This document shows, one piece after another, positions 1-8,843 of a DNA stretch of 64,000 bases; positions within the stretch are counted from its first letter, which is position 1; each line of letters starts with the position of its first letter. The stretch is from Oscillospiraceae bacterium (GTDB lineage Bacteria; Bacillota; Clostridia; Oscillospirales; Ruminococcaceae). The notes below the pieces were generated by a model that worked only from the letters and a program-made list of their open reading frames with translations, was not told where the DNA came from and did not search any database. A program made the translations under genes and the position numbers. The stretch lies in the NCBI GenBank assembly GCA_017848055.1, contig JAGALZ010000013.1:35103-99102 (forward strand), written 5' to 3'.

Positions 1-104
1 GAATTAAGTTTGCTAATATCAGCAATATCGGCCCGGTTATCGGTGCACACGCAGGTCCTCATACTATGGCATTCTTCTTTGTCGGTGACAAGAATTTAGA
101 CTAA
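1..104 (+). CDS. DegV family protein, C-terminal fragment (5' end outside window)
   Basis: Only the last 33 codons are present, read in the frame that starts at base 3 and ends at a TAA. The peptide contains IGPVIGAHAGPHTMAFFFVG, which matches the C-terminal signature of DegV proteins (G-P-V-I-G-x-H-x-G-P), a family that binds fatty acids (FakB type) and presents them to the fatty acid kinase FakA. The middle of the motif reads GPHT rather than the more usual GPGT. The gene is followed after six bases by a strong bidirectional terminator. Nothing can be said about its start or regulation. Confidence 0.8.
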   Translation, partial: IKFANISNIGPVIGAHAGPHTMAFFFVGDKNLD

Positions 105-110
105 AATAAA

Positions 111-142
111 AAGTCGCAGTAGAAATTTACTGCGACTTTTTT
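111..142. terminator. Bidirectional rho-independent terminator
   Basis: An 11-bp perfect inverted repeat (111-121 with 128-138) encloses a 6-nt loop. It is flanked by a T run on the plus side and an A run on the other side, so it can stop both the degV-type gene and the convergent GGDEF gene, whose stop codon lies 2 nt beyond. Confidence 0.9.
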
Positions 143-143
143 G

Positions 144-2039
144 TTATCTTAATCTGAAGTTTTTCTGCTTTGCACGTTTCTGTGCGTACATCAAAACGTC
201 GGCACTCTTGATTCCTTCTTCAAGGGATGGAAGCGTCTTTGCAAGAACCGATACGATACCAAAGCTTGCCGAGATATTGTATTCAAGCTCGCTTTCTTCA
301 ACCTTGTCGGCAATAGTGCAGGCAAATCCCTCAGAAAAATCGTGAACGAATTTATCTGTTGAGATATCAAATACTTTTATCCCGACGAACTCATCTCCGC
401 CGAATCTTGCGGCAATTCCGTCATCTCCGACATATTCCTGAAGAGTATGCGCAATTATCTTGATAGCTGTATCTCCGGAATGGTGTCCGTATCTGTCGTT
501 GATTTCCTTAAGATTGTCAAGGTCAACTGAGATAATTACAATGTGCTTATCTCCGCCAAGCTCAGGTTCGAGCTTTTTCTTTGCCATGGTGTAGTAGCCG
601 TTTCTGCTAAGAAGCCCTGTCATACTGTCATAGATGTATGCAGCTTCAAGACGTGAATTGATTGATTCCATCAGCTTGTAGGTAGCTATTCTTTCAAGAA
701 CGTAGCCCAGATTCATGCTGAATGTTCTTATCTGATGGAGTGCAATGTGATTAAGCGCAGAATTTGCAGCAACATAACCGAAAACAGTATCTTTGTAGTG
801 GAGAGGGTAAAGGATAAGTCTTCTTGGCCTTGATTCATCGGGAACAAGCTTTCCTGTGTCGAATGTTCTGTCATCATAAACGATAGCCTTTCCGTTATCT
901 ACCTTTTCAACGACTGAGAACATCGTGTCAGAGAAGCCGTTGAATTCATACGGAACGCCATTCCATATGCTCTTTATATAATCATCCGAAACACATACCC
1001 TGATTTCTGTCGAGAAAACATAATCCAGAAACCTTGATACAGTAGAGAGAATATCGGTAATAGACTCAACGATATCTATTTTGGAAATCATTTGAATAAT
1101 GGAATCGTTGAAGCTACTGTCAGAAGTAAGTTCCTTCCAAAGGGTGAGGAACGGTTTGATTTCGTCGGTCTTATTATTGCAACCGCATGATTCACTGAAC
1201 CGTTCACTGAATTCAATGGTGTGACAAAGCGGAAGAATATCACCATCACATATCTTGGTAATATACTCGTAAAGTGAACTGCATAACAGTTCTGTATTTA
1301 TGCTGGAAGTCGTGAGTCTTGGGGAATGGTATTTTTCAATATCAATTCCGTCAAATCCGGTAACCAAAACATCCTGCGGGACTCTTATCCCTTTCGCCTT
1401 CAGATAGTTTACGGTGGTGAGTGCCATTACATCGTTGGCACAAACGATAGCTTCAGGACGTTCGAGATTGGAGTTGAGAAATTTTTCAAGAACCTCGACT
1501 GTAGGGTTGTCCCAGTATTCTCCGAAGCCAATTCTTTCTTCTTCTATAGGAATACCGTGCTCCGTGAGCGTTTCTTTGAATATAATGAGTCGTTCGTCGT
1601 GTTCTGCCTCATCCTTACGACCTGCAATGAAATTTATCCTCTTGCATCCGTGTTCTTCGATAAGGTGGCTGATTATATTTCTGAAACTTTGTTTTATACC
1701 GAAGGAAATACTCGGAGTGTTGTGTATAAATCCGCCGATAGAAATAACCGGAATATGCTTTTCCTTCGCAGTTGAAAGAATCTTATCAAGTATATTTGTA
1801 AGATAAAATCTTTCAGGAAATACAAGCAGTACATCGGCTGTGATAAAATTTATCAGCGAGAAAATACTTGACTCACCACGAGTGATATCGTTATCTGTGA
1901 ACATATCAGAATATGTAGACAGAACGCTGAAAGTGCATTTTGAGAAAACCTCAGCAGTCATAATTGAGTTTACTATATCACGCTGAACCTGGTCATCCAG
2001 CCTGGGTATGCATATTGCAATATTGTATCTGTCTTTCAA
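144..2039 (-). CDS. LacI-type ligand-sensor / GGDEF diguanylate cyclase
   Basis: A 631-residue soluble protein. Residues 1-270 resemble the periplasmic-binding-like domain of LacI/GalR repressors (CANDVMA near 200, VTGFDG near 226) but have no helix-turn-helix in front. An SCGCN motif at 284-288 follows, as often seen in such fusions, then a roughly 170-residue linker and a GGDEF domain near the C-terminus. RFGGDEF is intact (GGDEF at 547-551), so c-di-GMP synthesis from two GTP is likely. The usual RxxD inhibitory site just upstream is absent (VGDD instead). No membrane segment is visible, so the sensor should read a cytoplasmic ligand, perhaps a sugar (inference). The start is TTG with AAGGAGAT 8 nt upstream. 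The ligand is unknown. Confidence 0.85.
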   Translation of the reverse strand: MKDRYNIAICIPRLDDQVQRDIVNSIMTAEVFSKCTFSVLSTYSDMFTDNDITRGESSIFSLINFITADVLLVFPERFYLTNILDKILSTAKEKHIPVISIGGFIHNTPSISFGIKQSFRNIISHLIEEHGCKRINFIAGRKDEAEHDERLIIFKETLTEHGIPIEEERIGFGEYWDNPTVEVLEKFLNSNLERPEAIVCANDVMALTTVNYLKAKGIRVPQDVLVTGFDGIDIEKYHSPRLTTSSINTELLCSSLYEYITKICDGDILPLCHTIEFSERFSESCGCNNKTDEIKPFLTLWKELTSDSSFNDSIIQMISKIDIVESITDILSTVSRFLDYVFSTEIRVCVSDDYIKSIWNGVPYEFNGFSDTMFSVVEKVDNGKAIVYDDRTFDTGKLVPDESRPRRLILYPLHYKDTVFGYVAANSALNHIALHQIRTFSMNLGYVLERIATYKLMESINSRLEAAYIYDSMTGLLSRNGYYTMAKKKLEPELGGDKHIVIISVDLDNLKEINDRYGHHSGDTAIKIIAHTLQEYVGDDGIAARFGGDEFVGIKVFDISTDKFVHDFSEGFACTIADKVEESELEYNISASFGIVSVLAKTLPSLEEGIKSADVLMYAQKRAKQKNFRLR

Positions 2040-2071
2040 GCAGACGCATCTCCTTATTTTGTTATACTATA

Positions 2072-2100
2072 ATTATACAGCTTGAAAAGCCTACTGTCAA
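2072..2100 (-). promoter_or_regulatory. Sigma-A promoter of the GGDEF gene
   Basis: On the minus strand TTGACA (2095-2100) is followed by a 17-bp spacer and TATAAT (2072-2077). It lies back to back with the promoter of the plus-strand lipid kinase gene. Confidence 0.85.
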
Positions 2101-2170
2101 TTATATATATAATGTTGCAAGAAAGTTTACATTTTATAATCAATTTATACAAGAGAATGTTTTCTTTTCG

Positions 2171-2199
2171 TTGACAAATCCGTGAAATACAGTTACAAT
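2171..2199 (+). promoter_or_regulatory. Sigma-A promoter of the lipid kinase gene
   Basis: TTGACA (2171-2176), 17-bp spacer, TACAAT (2194-2199). The start codon is only 23 nt past the -10 box, so the 5' untranslated region is very short and consists mainly of the GGGGGAG ribosome binding site. Confidence 0.85.
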
Positions 2200-2222
2200 T
2201 ATAGTATAGGGGGAGAATTGCT

Positions 2223-3152
2223 ATGCATTATTTTCTTGTATATAATAAAACAAGCGGAAATCACCGGAGCTTCACGCTTGTAAGAAAGATAAAGGAATCA
2301 CTTGTTGAATGTGGACACCGTGTGTTCTGCCTTTCAACTAAGTATAAAGGTCACGCTTCAGAGCTTACAAGTTCGATTGCCCGTAAATATGGTAAGCGAG
2401 CAACCGTCATTGTTTTTGGAGGAGACGGAACTGTGTCAGAAGCAGTTAGCGGACTTGTCGGCACAGAAACACCGCTTATGGTTATTCCTTGCGGAAGCGG
2501 AAATGATTTTGCAAAAAAGCTTTACGGCAGAAAGTATACAGCAGAATCAGTTGCGGAAAGGCTTGGGCTTCTCGGTGGCAATTTGCAGTATTCCGTAAAA
2601 GCTATAGATACAATAAATGCTAATGGGCACTCCTGTGTCAATGTGCTGAGCGTCGGCTTTGATACGATTGTAGAAACAAAGGCACATAAACTTCTGAGAC
2701 GTTTCCCGTTTCTGGGCAAGCACGCTTACAGCCTTGCAATAGTCCTTGCTTTGTTTGGGAAAAGGAAATTCGAATATAAGGTTTTGGGAAAGAACGGAGA
2801 AAATGACCTTATGCTGCCCGAAAAGCTCGCTGTTATACTGCTTGCTCTTTGTAACGCAAGCTTTTACGGCGGAGGATATTGTCCGGCTCCTGAATCAGAC
2901 TTGAGTGACGGTATTCTTGACCTTGTGTACGTTGACCCCGTTTCGCTTCTGAAAATTGCTCAACTTATCGGTCCATACAGCAAGGGAGAAGCATCCTCGT
3001 TTAATGAAGTCCACGAATTCAAGGTAACAGAGCTCACGATAGCAGGTATATGTGAAAAGGTGCTGTATAACTGTGACGGTGAAAACTACCTCGAGGACAG
3101 CGTATATATTAGAATTGTGCCTGAGTCACTTAACCTTTGTATTCCTACATAA
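2223..3152 (+). CDS. Diacylglycerol kinase family (YegS/DgkB-like) lipid kinase
   Basis: The 309-residue protein belongs to the DAGK catalytic family. VIVFGGDGTVSEAV (GGDGT at 66-70) is the nucleotide-binding loop, and IPCGSGNDFA (88-97) is the second hallmark, followed by the beta-rich C-terminal lobe. Length fits soluble DgkB/YegS proteins (about 300). Members phosphorylate diacylglycerol or related lipids at the inner membrane face; in Gram-positives DgkB recycles diacylglycerol released during lipoteichoic acid synthesis. The exact lipid cannot be told from sequence. It is monocistronic, with its own promoter and a terminator shared with the convergent gene. Confidence 0.85.
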   Translation: MHYFLVYNKTSGNHRSFTLVRKIKESLVECGHRVFCLSTKYKGHASELTSSIARKYGKRATVIVFGGDGTVSEAVSGLVGTETPLMVIPCGSGNDFAKKLYGRKYTAESVAERLGLLGGNLQYSVKAIDTINANGHSCVNVLSVGFDTIVETKAHKLLRRFPFLGKHAYSLAIVLALFGKRKFEYKVLGKNGENDLMLPEKLAVILLALCNASFYGGGYCPAPESDLSDGILDLVYVDPVSLLKIAQLIGPYSKGEASSFNEVHEFKVTELTIAGICEKVLYNCDGENYLEDSVYIRIVPESLNLCIPT

Positions 3153-3157
3153 ATCAA

Positions 3158-3190
3158 AATCCCGAAGAGCATACGCCCTTCGGGATTGTT
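3158..3190. terminator. Bidirectional terminator between lipid kinase and ahcY
   Basis: A 10-bp perfect stem (3158-3167 with 3178-3187) with a 10-nt loop sits between two convergent stop codons. The T tract is interrupted (GTTTATTTAT) on the plus side; the A-rich left flank gives a T-rich tail on the minus side. Confidence 0.75.
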
Positions 3191-3193
3191 TAT

Positions 3194-4438
3194 TTATACG
3201 TTCCAGCTGCCGAGGTATTTTTCCTGCTCGGGAGTAAGTGTATCGATTTCGTATCCGAGGAACTGAAGCTTTGCGTGAGCAACCTGAGCGTCAACTTCCT
3301 TCGGAACATCAATAACCATATCGATAAGGTTATCCTTGTTCTTTACAAGATAAGCTGCAGATAGTGCCTGAATAGCGAATGACATATCCATAATCTCAGC
3401 AGGGTGTCCGTCGCCTGCAGCAAGATTTACAAGACGGCCCTCGCCGATAACATAAAGGCTGTTGCCGTTTGAAAGCTCATAGCCGTCGATGTTGTTTCTT
3501 GCAAGCCACTTTCTCTTTGCAATCTTGTTAAGACCGGCAACGTCAACCTCGCAATCAAAGTGACCTGCATTGCAGAGAATTGTTCCGTCCTTCATATTGT
3601 AGAAGGACTTTTCAGTGATAACATCCTTGCAGCCTGTAACAGTTACGAAGAAATCGCCGTACTTTGCAGCTTCTTCCATCTTCATAACTTCAAAGCCGTC
3701 CATAACAGCCTCAATCGCCTTGATAGGGTCTATCTCTGTTACAATTACCTTAGCGCCAAGTCCCTTAGCTCTCATAGCAACGCCCTTGCCGCACCAACCG
3801 TAGCCTGCAACTACAACTGTCTTTCCTGCTACAATGAGGTTTGTTGTGCGGTTGATACCGTCCCAAACGGACTGACCTGTGCCGTAGCGGTTGTCGAAAA
3901 GATGCTTGCAGTCTGCGTTGTTTACAAGTACCATAGGGAATTTAAGAGCCTTGTCGTTGTTCATTGCAATGAGTCTGATGATTCCCGTGGTTGTTTCTTC
4001 ACAGCCACCGATTACGTTCTCGATAAGCTGAGGGTATTCGTTATGAATAAGGCTTACAAGGTCGCCGCCGTCATCAATGATAATGTTCGGGCCAATCTTT
4101 ATTACCTCGGAAATATGGCTGTGGTATTCTTCGGCTGTAGCACCGTGCCACGCAAACACGTTAAGTCCGTCGTGTACAAGTGCCGCTGCAACATCGTCCT
4201 GAGTAGAGAGTGGATTGCTTCCCGTAACATACATCTGTGCACCACCTGCAGCAAGCACCTTGCAAAGGTAAGCCGTCTTTGCCTCAAGATGAACAGAAAG
4301 TGCAACCTTCAGTCCCTCGAAAGGCTTCTCCTGCGAAAACTGCTTTTCCAGCATATTAAGAAGCGGCATGTTTGAAATAACCCAGTCGATTTTTCTTTTA
4401 CCGCTTTCCCAAAGATTTATATCTCTTATCTGACTCAT
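3194..4438 (-). CDS. ahcY: Adenosylhomocysteinase
   Basis: S-adenosyl-L-homocysteine hydrolase of 414 residues. It reversibly splits SAH to adenosine and homocysteine with bound NAD, removing the product inhibitor of methyltransferases. Visible hallmarks are IDDGGD (121-126), GCEETTTG (145-152), the adenosine-site Lys and Asp region (KFPMVLVNNADCKH, 166-179) and the NAD Rossmann motif GYGWCGKG (212-219). Length matches the shorter archaeal/Thermotoga/Clostridia form that lacks the roughly 40-residue insertion of some proteobacterial enzymes. The reading frame stays open 33 codons further upstream, but that part lies over the promoter; the chosen ATG has AAAGGGACG in front. It is not next to methionine-cycle genes. 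Confidence 0.93.
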   Translation of the reverse strand: MSQIRDINLWESGKRKIDWVISNMPLLNMLEKQFSQEKPFEGLKVALSVHLEAKTAYLCKVLAAGGAQMYVTGSNPLSTQDDVAAALVHDGLNVFAWHGATAEEYHSHISEVIKIGPNIIIDDGGDLVSLIHNEYPQLIENVIGGCEETTTGIIRLIAMNNDKALKFPMVLVNNADCKHLFDNRYGTGQSVWDGINRTTNLIVAGKTVVVAGYGWCGKGVAMRAKGLGAKVIVTEIDPIKAIEAVMDGFEVMKMEEAAKYGDFFVTVTGCKDVITEKSFYNMKDGTILCNAGHFDCEVDVAGLNKIAKRKWLARNNIDGYELSNGNSLYVIGEGRLVNLAAGDGHPAEIMDMSFAIQALSAAYLVKNKDNLIDMVIDVPKEVDAQVAHAKLQFLGYEIDTLTPEQEKYLGSWNV

Positions 4439-4475
4439 AAAAAACGTCCCTTTCATAAGAAAACTATCAAAAATA

Positions 4476-4504
4476 ATTATAGCATATACAAAAGAAAAAT
4501 GCAA
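4476..4504 (-). promoter_or_regulatory. Sigma-A promoter of ahcY
   Basis: On the minus strand TTGCAT (4499-4504), 17-bp spacer ending in TGC (extended -10) and TATAAT (4476-4481). This supports the downstream start codon for ahcY. Confidence 0.75.
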
Positions 4505-4521
4505 GAAATTAAACCATGCAC

Positions 4522-4550
4522 TTGAATAGTTATACAAAGCGTGGTATAAT
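4522..4550 (+). promoter_or_regulatory. Sigma-A promoter of the membrane protein gene
   Basis: TTGAAT (4522-4527), 17-bp spacer, TATAAT (4545-4550). Divergent from the ahcY promoter, with the two -35 boxes only 17 bp apart. Confidence 0.75.
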
Positions 4551-4589
4551 GTAAAAGGGATTAACTAAATAAGGGGAATTGCATTTAAT

Positions 4590-6095
4590 ATGAAAGAAAG
4601 GTTATTGAATGTCGGGAATCTGATAGGTGCCGTATGCTTCAGTATTGTGTTCATCATTTTCTTTTTTGTGAATACAGGCTCTTATTTGATTGTGGCACAG
4701 CTTGTTACACTTCCGGTTGCACTGTTTCTTCTTGTGCTGCTTGTAAGGCTTATAGACAAAAAAGCTGTTCAGAGATTCTTCGATATACCACCGTATAAAC
4801 TGTATCTTTTCTGCGCTCTCTTCATGTTTGCGATTCAGATGATACTTGTTATCGGTATCAATTTTATGCCGAGAACCGATGCTTCGCATATGCATAAAAT
4901 ATGCATGAACTATATCACGGGAAAGAATCAACTGTACCAGGGCCTTGACTTGTACCACCAGAATTATCTTGACCGTTATTCAAATCAGTGGGGAATATTC
5001 CTTATACAGTCATTTATCTATAAGATATCGTATGCATTGACCGGCAGAATTTCAATTTCACTTCTGCCGTTTCTGAATGTACTTGTAATGCAGCTCTCGT
5101 ATTTTCTGACTTATAAGATTTCGGGACTTGTGTTTAATGAAAGAAGACAAAAGCCTCTGTCAGTCATAATACTTGCGGCTTGTCCGGTGCTCTATGTATA
5201 TTCGTGTGTGTTCTATACCGATACTTTAGGAATGCCGTTTCTTCTGGGAGCAATCTATTTTGGCCTAAAAGCAAAGCGTGCTACGAATAATAAAGTAATT
5301 GTCTACACTATAGTATCAGCACTTTGTATCGCATTAGGATTTGTGATTAAGGGAAATGTCGCTATTGTAGCAGTTGCATTTCTTATCTATATGTTCCTGC
5401 GAATGAGCTTAAAGCGCTTTATGGCATTCCTGCTCGCTGTTGTTATATCGTTTGTCTCGGTTAACACAGCCGTCGAAGCAACCATGAAGGGTCTGGGTAT
5501 TGTAACGGATGAATCAATCGAGAAGTATTCTTTCCCGTACACCCATTGGGTCATGATGGGACTCAACGGCAGGGGAGGATATAACGCAGATGATTTTCAG
5601 CTGACATTCCATACTGACGGTTTGGAAGCTAAAAAGCAAATGAACAAGGACGAAATTAAAAGCCGTATCAGCGAGATGGGATTTGCAGGTATGCTTTCTC
5701 ATCTTGCACTAAAAATCAGATATACCTGGTATGGCGGTGCGTATCAGTCAACAAATCAGTTTGCACTTTCTGAAAAAAGTTCACTGACCGATTTCTTTTC
5801 TTCGTCGGGCGTGTATTTAACCTGGTGCTTCTTGTTCCAGGCAATGCTGATAATACTGATGCTTATATCCTTCTGGGCAGGAGTAATCAGAAAAAGACTC
5901 GACTCTGTCTGCCTTTTAAGACTGATGCAGCTTGGAATGTTTCTATTCCTTCTTATGTGGGAAACACGTTCAAGATATATGCTCAATTTATTGCCGATAT
6001 ATATTCTTATTGCGGCTGACGGAGCGTGGGAACTGAAAGTGTTCCTCGATTATATCTCTCAAAAGAAAATGAAAAAGACAAAGACCGTAGATTAA
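4590..6095 (+). CDS. Multi-pass membrane protein, probable GT-C-fold glycosyltransferase (PMT/GT39-like)
   Basis: A 501-residue, strongly hydrophobic protein with roughly ten or more membrane segments. After two N-terminal helices there is an extracytoplasmic-looking loop with RTDASHMHKI (around 95-104) and a YHQNYLDRYSNQWG stretch. An acidic residue after the first helices followed by an amphipathic loop is typical of GT-C glycosyltransferases that use polyprenyl-phosphate sugars. A hydrophilic loop (about 310-380) precedes the last helices. The family is inferred from architecture; donor and acceptor are unknown. The AGGGG upstream is about 14 nt from the ATG, somewhat far, but no better in-frame start is seen. 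It has its own promoter and terminator, with no neighbour of related function. Confidence 0.6.
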   Translation: MKERLLNVGNLIGAVCFSIVFIIFFFVNTGSYLIVAQLVTLPVALFLLVLLVRLIDKKAVQRFFDIPPYKLYLFCALFMFAIQMILVIGINFMPRTDASHMHKICMNYITGKNQLYQGLDLYHQNYLDRYSNQWGIFLIQSFIYKISYALTGRISISLLPFLNVLVMQLSYFLTYKISGLVFNERRQKPLSVIILAACPVLYVYSCVFYTDTLGMPFLLGAIYFGLKAKRATNNKVIVYTIVSALCIALGFVIKGNVAIVAVAFLIYMFLRMSLKRFMAFLLAVVISFVSVNTAVEATMKGLGIVTDESIEKYSFPYTHWVMMGLNGRGGYNADDFQLTFHTDGLEAKKQMNKDEIKSRISEMGFAGMLSHLALKIRYTWYGGAYQSTNQFALSEKSSLTDFFSSSGVYLTWCFLFQAMLIILMLISFWAGVIRKRLDSVCLLRLMQLGMFLFLLMWETRSRYMLNLLPIYILIAADGAWELKVFLDYISQKKMKKTKTVD

Positions 6096-6108
6096 TCTAC
6101 GGTCTTTT
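6081..6108. terminator. Bidirectional terminator overlapping a stop codon
   Basis: A 26-base perfect palindrome (arms 6081-6093 and 6094-6106) is followed by TTTTGTG. The TAA stop of the upstream membrane protein gene (6093-6095) lies at the centre of the palindrome. It also serves the convergent glycosidase gene. Confidence 0.85.
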
Positions 6109-6124
6109 GTGTATCATATAGTGT

Positions 6125-7057
6125 CTATTTTGAAAAATATCTGTTTACACAGTTTTCAGCAGGCTTACCCATGATGTCGTAACCCCAGTCAACAGCAGCC
6201 TTCTTAAGTGCATACGGTGTAGCCGACCAGCACCAGAGAACCTGTCCCTTAACCCAATCTCTTCTGCTGCAAGCAAAGAACATAGCCTCGTACCATCTTT
6301 CCTGCTCCTTGACGTTCGTAGCACTTCTGATACTCCAGTCGTGCGGAAGGGTAGATGAGCCGGAAGAAGACATACAACCAACCTCAGCAAAGAAGAAAGG
6401 AAGGTCATATTTCTTTACAACAGCTTCGATTCTGTCAAGCTCTTTCTCCCATGTATCGATAGGGTAGTAACCGCTTGAACAAATAGCATCAAGCTCGCCC
6501 CACCATGAAACGTGGTCTTCCTGGTACTTATCAGTGTTGTATGTAAGAATTCCGTTGTAAGCTCTTCTGAGCTGTTTGATAAGACGCTTCCAGTCGTCCT
6601 CACGAGTTTCAGCCATAACCATCTCAGAGCCGCAAACGAACATATCTACGCCTTCGTTCTTGGCAATCTCAGCATAGTGAAGCTGGAATTCAGTATAAGA
6701 CTGGAACCAGTTTCTCCAGCAAGGCTCGTTAGGAACCTCAGTATCAAAAAAACTCACATAAGCTCTGTAGATTCCGTTTTTACAGTTGATTGTAGGCTTG
6801 AGACCAACATTGAGTCCAAGCTTCTTGGCATATCTGATAATAGAAATGAGCTCCATATCGCTCATTGTAGCCTCGGTATCATAACGGATAATTTCAGACT
6901 GAGCAGTTTCCATAAGTCCGCATGGTACGAGCATAACAAAATTAGCGTTTGTTCTTTCCTTGAGAGCTTCTAAGCTCTTATAAGCGTCCTTTTTGCTGAG
7001 AACACCCTTGTTTGCAAAAGGCGCAAAAGTAATTCCTCTGATATTGTTAAGTTCCAT
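6125..7057 (-). CDS. GH113-like glycoside hydrolase (probable beta-mannanase type), cytoplasmic
   Basis: The 310-residue protein has a (beta/alpha)8-barrel pattern and opens with RGITFAPF, typical of GH113 and related clan GH-A enzymes. VCGSEM (141-146) carries the likely acid/base Glu145, and FFAEVGC (222-228) carries the likely nucleophile Glu225 after a beta strand. GSSTLPHDWS and LWCWSATPYA complete the pattern. Known GH113 enzymes hydrolyse beta-1,4-mannan or manno-oligosaccharides. There is no signal peptide, so an imported oligosaccharide is the more likely substrate (inference). The start has AGGAGGT 11 nt upstream, and an extended -10 box (TGATATAAT) is at 7090-7095. Its neighbours do not form a mannan locus. 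Confidence 0.7.
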   Translation of the reverse strand: MELNNIRGITFAPFANKGVLSKKDAYKSLEALKERTNANFVMLVPCGLMETAQSEIIRYDTEATMSDMELISIIRYAKKLGLNVGLKPTINCKNGIYRAYVSFFDTEVPNEPCWRNWFQSYTEFQLHYAEIAKNEGVDMFVCGSEMVMAETREDDWKRLIKQLRRAYNGILTYNTDKYQEDHVSWWGELDAICSSGYYPIDTWEKELDRIEAVVKKYDLPFFFAEVGCMSSSGSSTLPHDWSIRSATNVKEQERWYEAMFFACSRRDWVKGQVLWCWSATPYALKKAAVDWGYDIMGKPAENCVNRYFSK

Positions 7058-7227
7058 AAGATAATACCTCCTGTCACTAACGTAAGAAAATTATATCATA
7101 TAAAGTCACACCACAATATAACAAATATATCAAAAAATATAATAATCGAACCATATATTCGCTTGATAATACAGATTTATGCAAAGTTTAAATATTATTA
7201 AAAATTATGTAGATTAATGATTTAGTG
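7058..7227. other. AT-rich intergenic region
   Basis: About 170 bp of AT-rich sequence between two minus-strand genes. It carries the extended -10 box of the glycosidase gene but no convincing hairpin terminator for glpK, so some read-through from glpK is possible. No small reading frame with a ribosome binding site was seen. Confidence 0.5.
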
Positions 7228-8697
7228 TTATTTTATTAAACTGATAGCTTCTGCCCATCTTTGTATGAGTGATGAACGCTGTTCACCGGAGATTTGCGGA
7301 ATGAATTCGTTGGAGTAATTTATCAGTGACTTGATTTCTTGTCTGCTCTTCCAGAATCCGCAATAGAGTCCAGCCAGGAAAGCGGCTCCCATAGCCGTAG
7401 TTTCGATGCACGAAGGTCTTTTTACAACAGCATTGAGTACATCAGCCTGGAACTGCATAAGGAACGTATTTGCACTTGCACCGCCGTCTACCTTTAAAAC
7501 ACTGATTTTTTCACCGATATCATTTTCCATAGCAGTTATCAAATCATAGCTCTGAAAGGCGAGTGATTCTAATGTTGACCTTACGATGTGTGCCTTTCCG
7601 GTGCCTCTGGAAATACCGGTGATAATACCCCTTGCGTATGGATTCCAGTAGGGAGCGCCAAGTCCCGTGAATGCAGGAACAACAGTTACACCATTAGTGT
7701 CAGCAACAGATAGTGCAATTTCTTCAGTTTCCGAGGCTTTGCTTATAAGACCCAGCTCGTCACGAAGCCACTGAATTGCCGCACCAGCCACAAATACCGA
7801 GCCTTCAAGGGCGTATGTAATTTCTCCGTCAATGCCGCAAGCAATTGTTGTTACAAGTCCGTTCTTTGATTTGATAGGCTTATTTCCTGTGTTTGTAAGA
7901 AGAAAGCATCCGGTACCATAGGTGTTCTTACCTTCGCCCTTTTCAAAACAGCATTGTCCGAACAGAGCCGCCTGTTGGTCACCAGCAACACCGCAGATTT
8001 TTATATCTGAGCCGAGAACACCGGTTGTGCCGAAATCATCGGACGATAGCTTAACCTGAGGCAGAATTGCTTTCGGAATATTGAAATATTCAAGAAGCTC
8101 GCTGTCCCATTCGTTTTTATAAATGTTGTAGAGCATTGTCCTTGAAGCATTAGTGCAGTCTGTAGCGTGTACCTTGCCACCCGTCAGCTTCCATATAAGA
8201 TAGCAGTCAACAGTACCAAACAGCAGGTCACCACGCTGAGCCTTTTCTCTTGCACCCTCTACATTATCGAGAATCCACATAATTTTGGTTGCGGAAAAAT
8301 AAGGGTCGGGGACGAGTCCGGTTTTGTCGGTAATAACATTGCTCATGTTGTCAGCCTTGATTTTTTCGATATAATCGGAAGTTCTTCTGCATTGCCATAC
8401 AATTGCGTTATAAATCGGTTCGCCCGTGTTCTTGTCCCATAGTATGGTTGTTTCACGCTGATTGGTGATGCCGATGCATTCGATATCCTGTGCCGTAGCA
8501 CCCATAAGTGCAAGAGCCTCAGCCGCAACCGATACCTGGGAAGAATAGATTTCATCAGGGTTGTGCTCCACCCATCCGCTTTTCGGATATATCTGTCTGA
8601 ACTCTTTCTGTGCACAGGAAACGATTTTTCCGTTTATATCAAAAATGATGCAGCGTGAGCTGGTTGTGCCCTGGTCAAGCGACATTACATACTTCAT
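7228..8697 (-). CDS. glpK: Glycerol kinase
   Basis: FGGY-family kinase of 489 residues, close to the usual 495-505. It begins [15 protein letters not shown], the ATP phosphate-1 loop of glycerol kinases, and contains [22 protein letters not shown], the [11 protein letters not shown] phosphate-2 loop and DGGASAN near the C-terminus. It phosphorylates glycerol to sn-glycerol 3-phosphate in the cytoplasm. No glpF, glpD or glpO lies nearby, so uptake and oxidation must be encoded elsewhere. In Firmicutes GlpK can be activated by PTS phosphorylation of a His in its central region; that was not verified here. Monocistronic, with GGAGG before the ATG and a good promoter. Confidence 0.95.
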   Translation of the reverse strand: MKYVMSLDQGTTSSRCIIFDINGKIVSCAQKEFRQIYPKSGWVEHNPDEIYSSQVSVAAEALALMGATAQDIECIGITNQRETTILWDKNTGEPIYNAIVWQCRRTSDYIEKIKADNMSNVITDKTGLVPDPYFSATKIMWILDNVEGAREKAQRGDLLFGTVDCYLIWKLTGGKVHATDCTNASRTMLYNIYKNEWDSELLEYFNIPKAILPQVKLSSDDFGTTGVLGSDIKICGVAGDQQAALFGQCCFEKGEGKNTYGTGCFLLTNTGNKPIKSKNGLVTTIACGIDGEITYALEGSVFVAGAAIQWLRDELGLISKASETEEIALSVADTNGVTVVPAFTGLGAPYWNPYARGIITGISRGTGKAHIVRSTLESLAFQSYDLITAMENDIGEKISVLKVDGGASANTFLMQFQADVLNAVVKRPSCIETTAMGAAFLAGLYCGFWKSRQEIKSLINYSNEFIPQISGEQRSSLIQRWAEAISLIK

Positions 8698-8729
8698 ACA
8701 TAGCCTCCGTTCAATGTTGTGTTTTGTAT

Positions 8730-8758
8730 ATTATAACACCATTATAAATGCTTGGCAA
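8730..8758 (-). promoter_or_regulatory. Sigma-A promoter of glpK
   Basis: On the minus strand TTGCCA (8753-8758), 17-bp spacer, TATAAT (8730-8735). No clear catabolite-responsive (cre) element was recognised. Confidence 0.75.
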
Positions 8759-8782
8759 CTAAATTTTCAAGAGTAAATGTGC

Positions 8783-8811
8783 TTGACTTTTGTATCCCCG
8801 TATAATATAAT
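8783..8811 (+). promoter_or_regulatory. Sigma-A promoter of the first zinc-ribbon gene
   Basis: TTGACT (8783-8788), 17-bp spacer, TATAAT (8806-8811). A second TATAAT overlaps at 8801 with a 12-bp spacer, which is less suitable. Confidence 0.8.
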
Positions 8812-8843
8812 ATCAATAACAGCTAATTTTTTGGAGGTCAGCC

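Noticed and set aside
3560..4375. Plus-strand open frame of 271 codons opposite ahcY
   Set aside because: It lies wholly within the adenosylhomocysteinase gene, whose minus-strand frame carries all the family motifs; no promoter or ribosome binding site precedes it.
8801..8806. First TATAAT upstream of the zinc-ribbon gene as -10 box
   Set aside because: The spacing to TTGACT is 12 bp; the overlapping TATAAT at 8806 gives the normal 17 bp.
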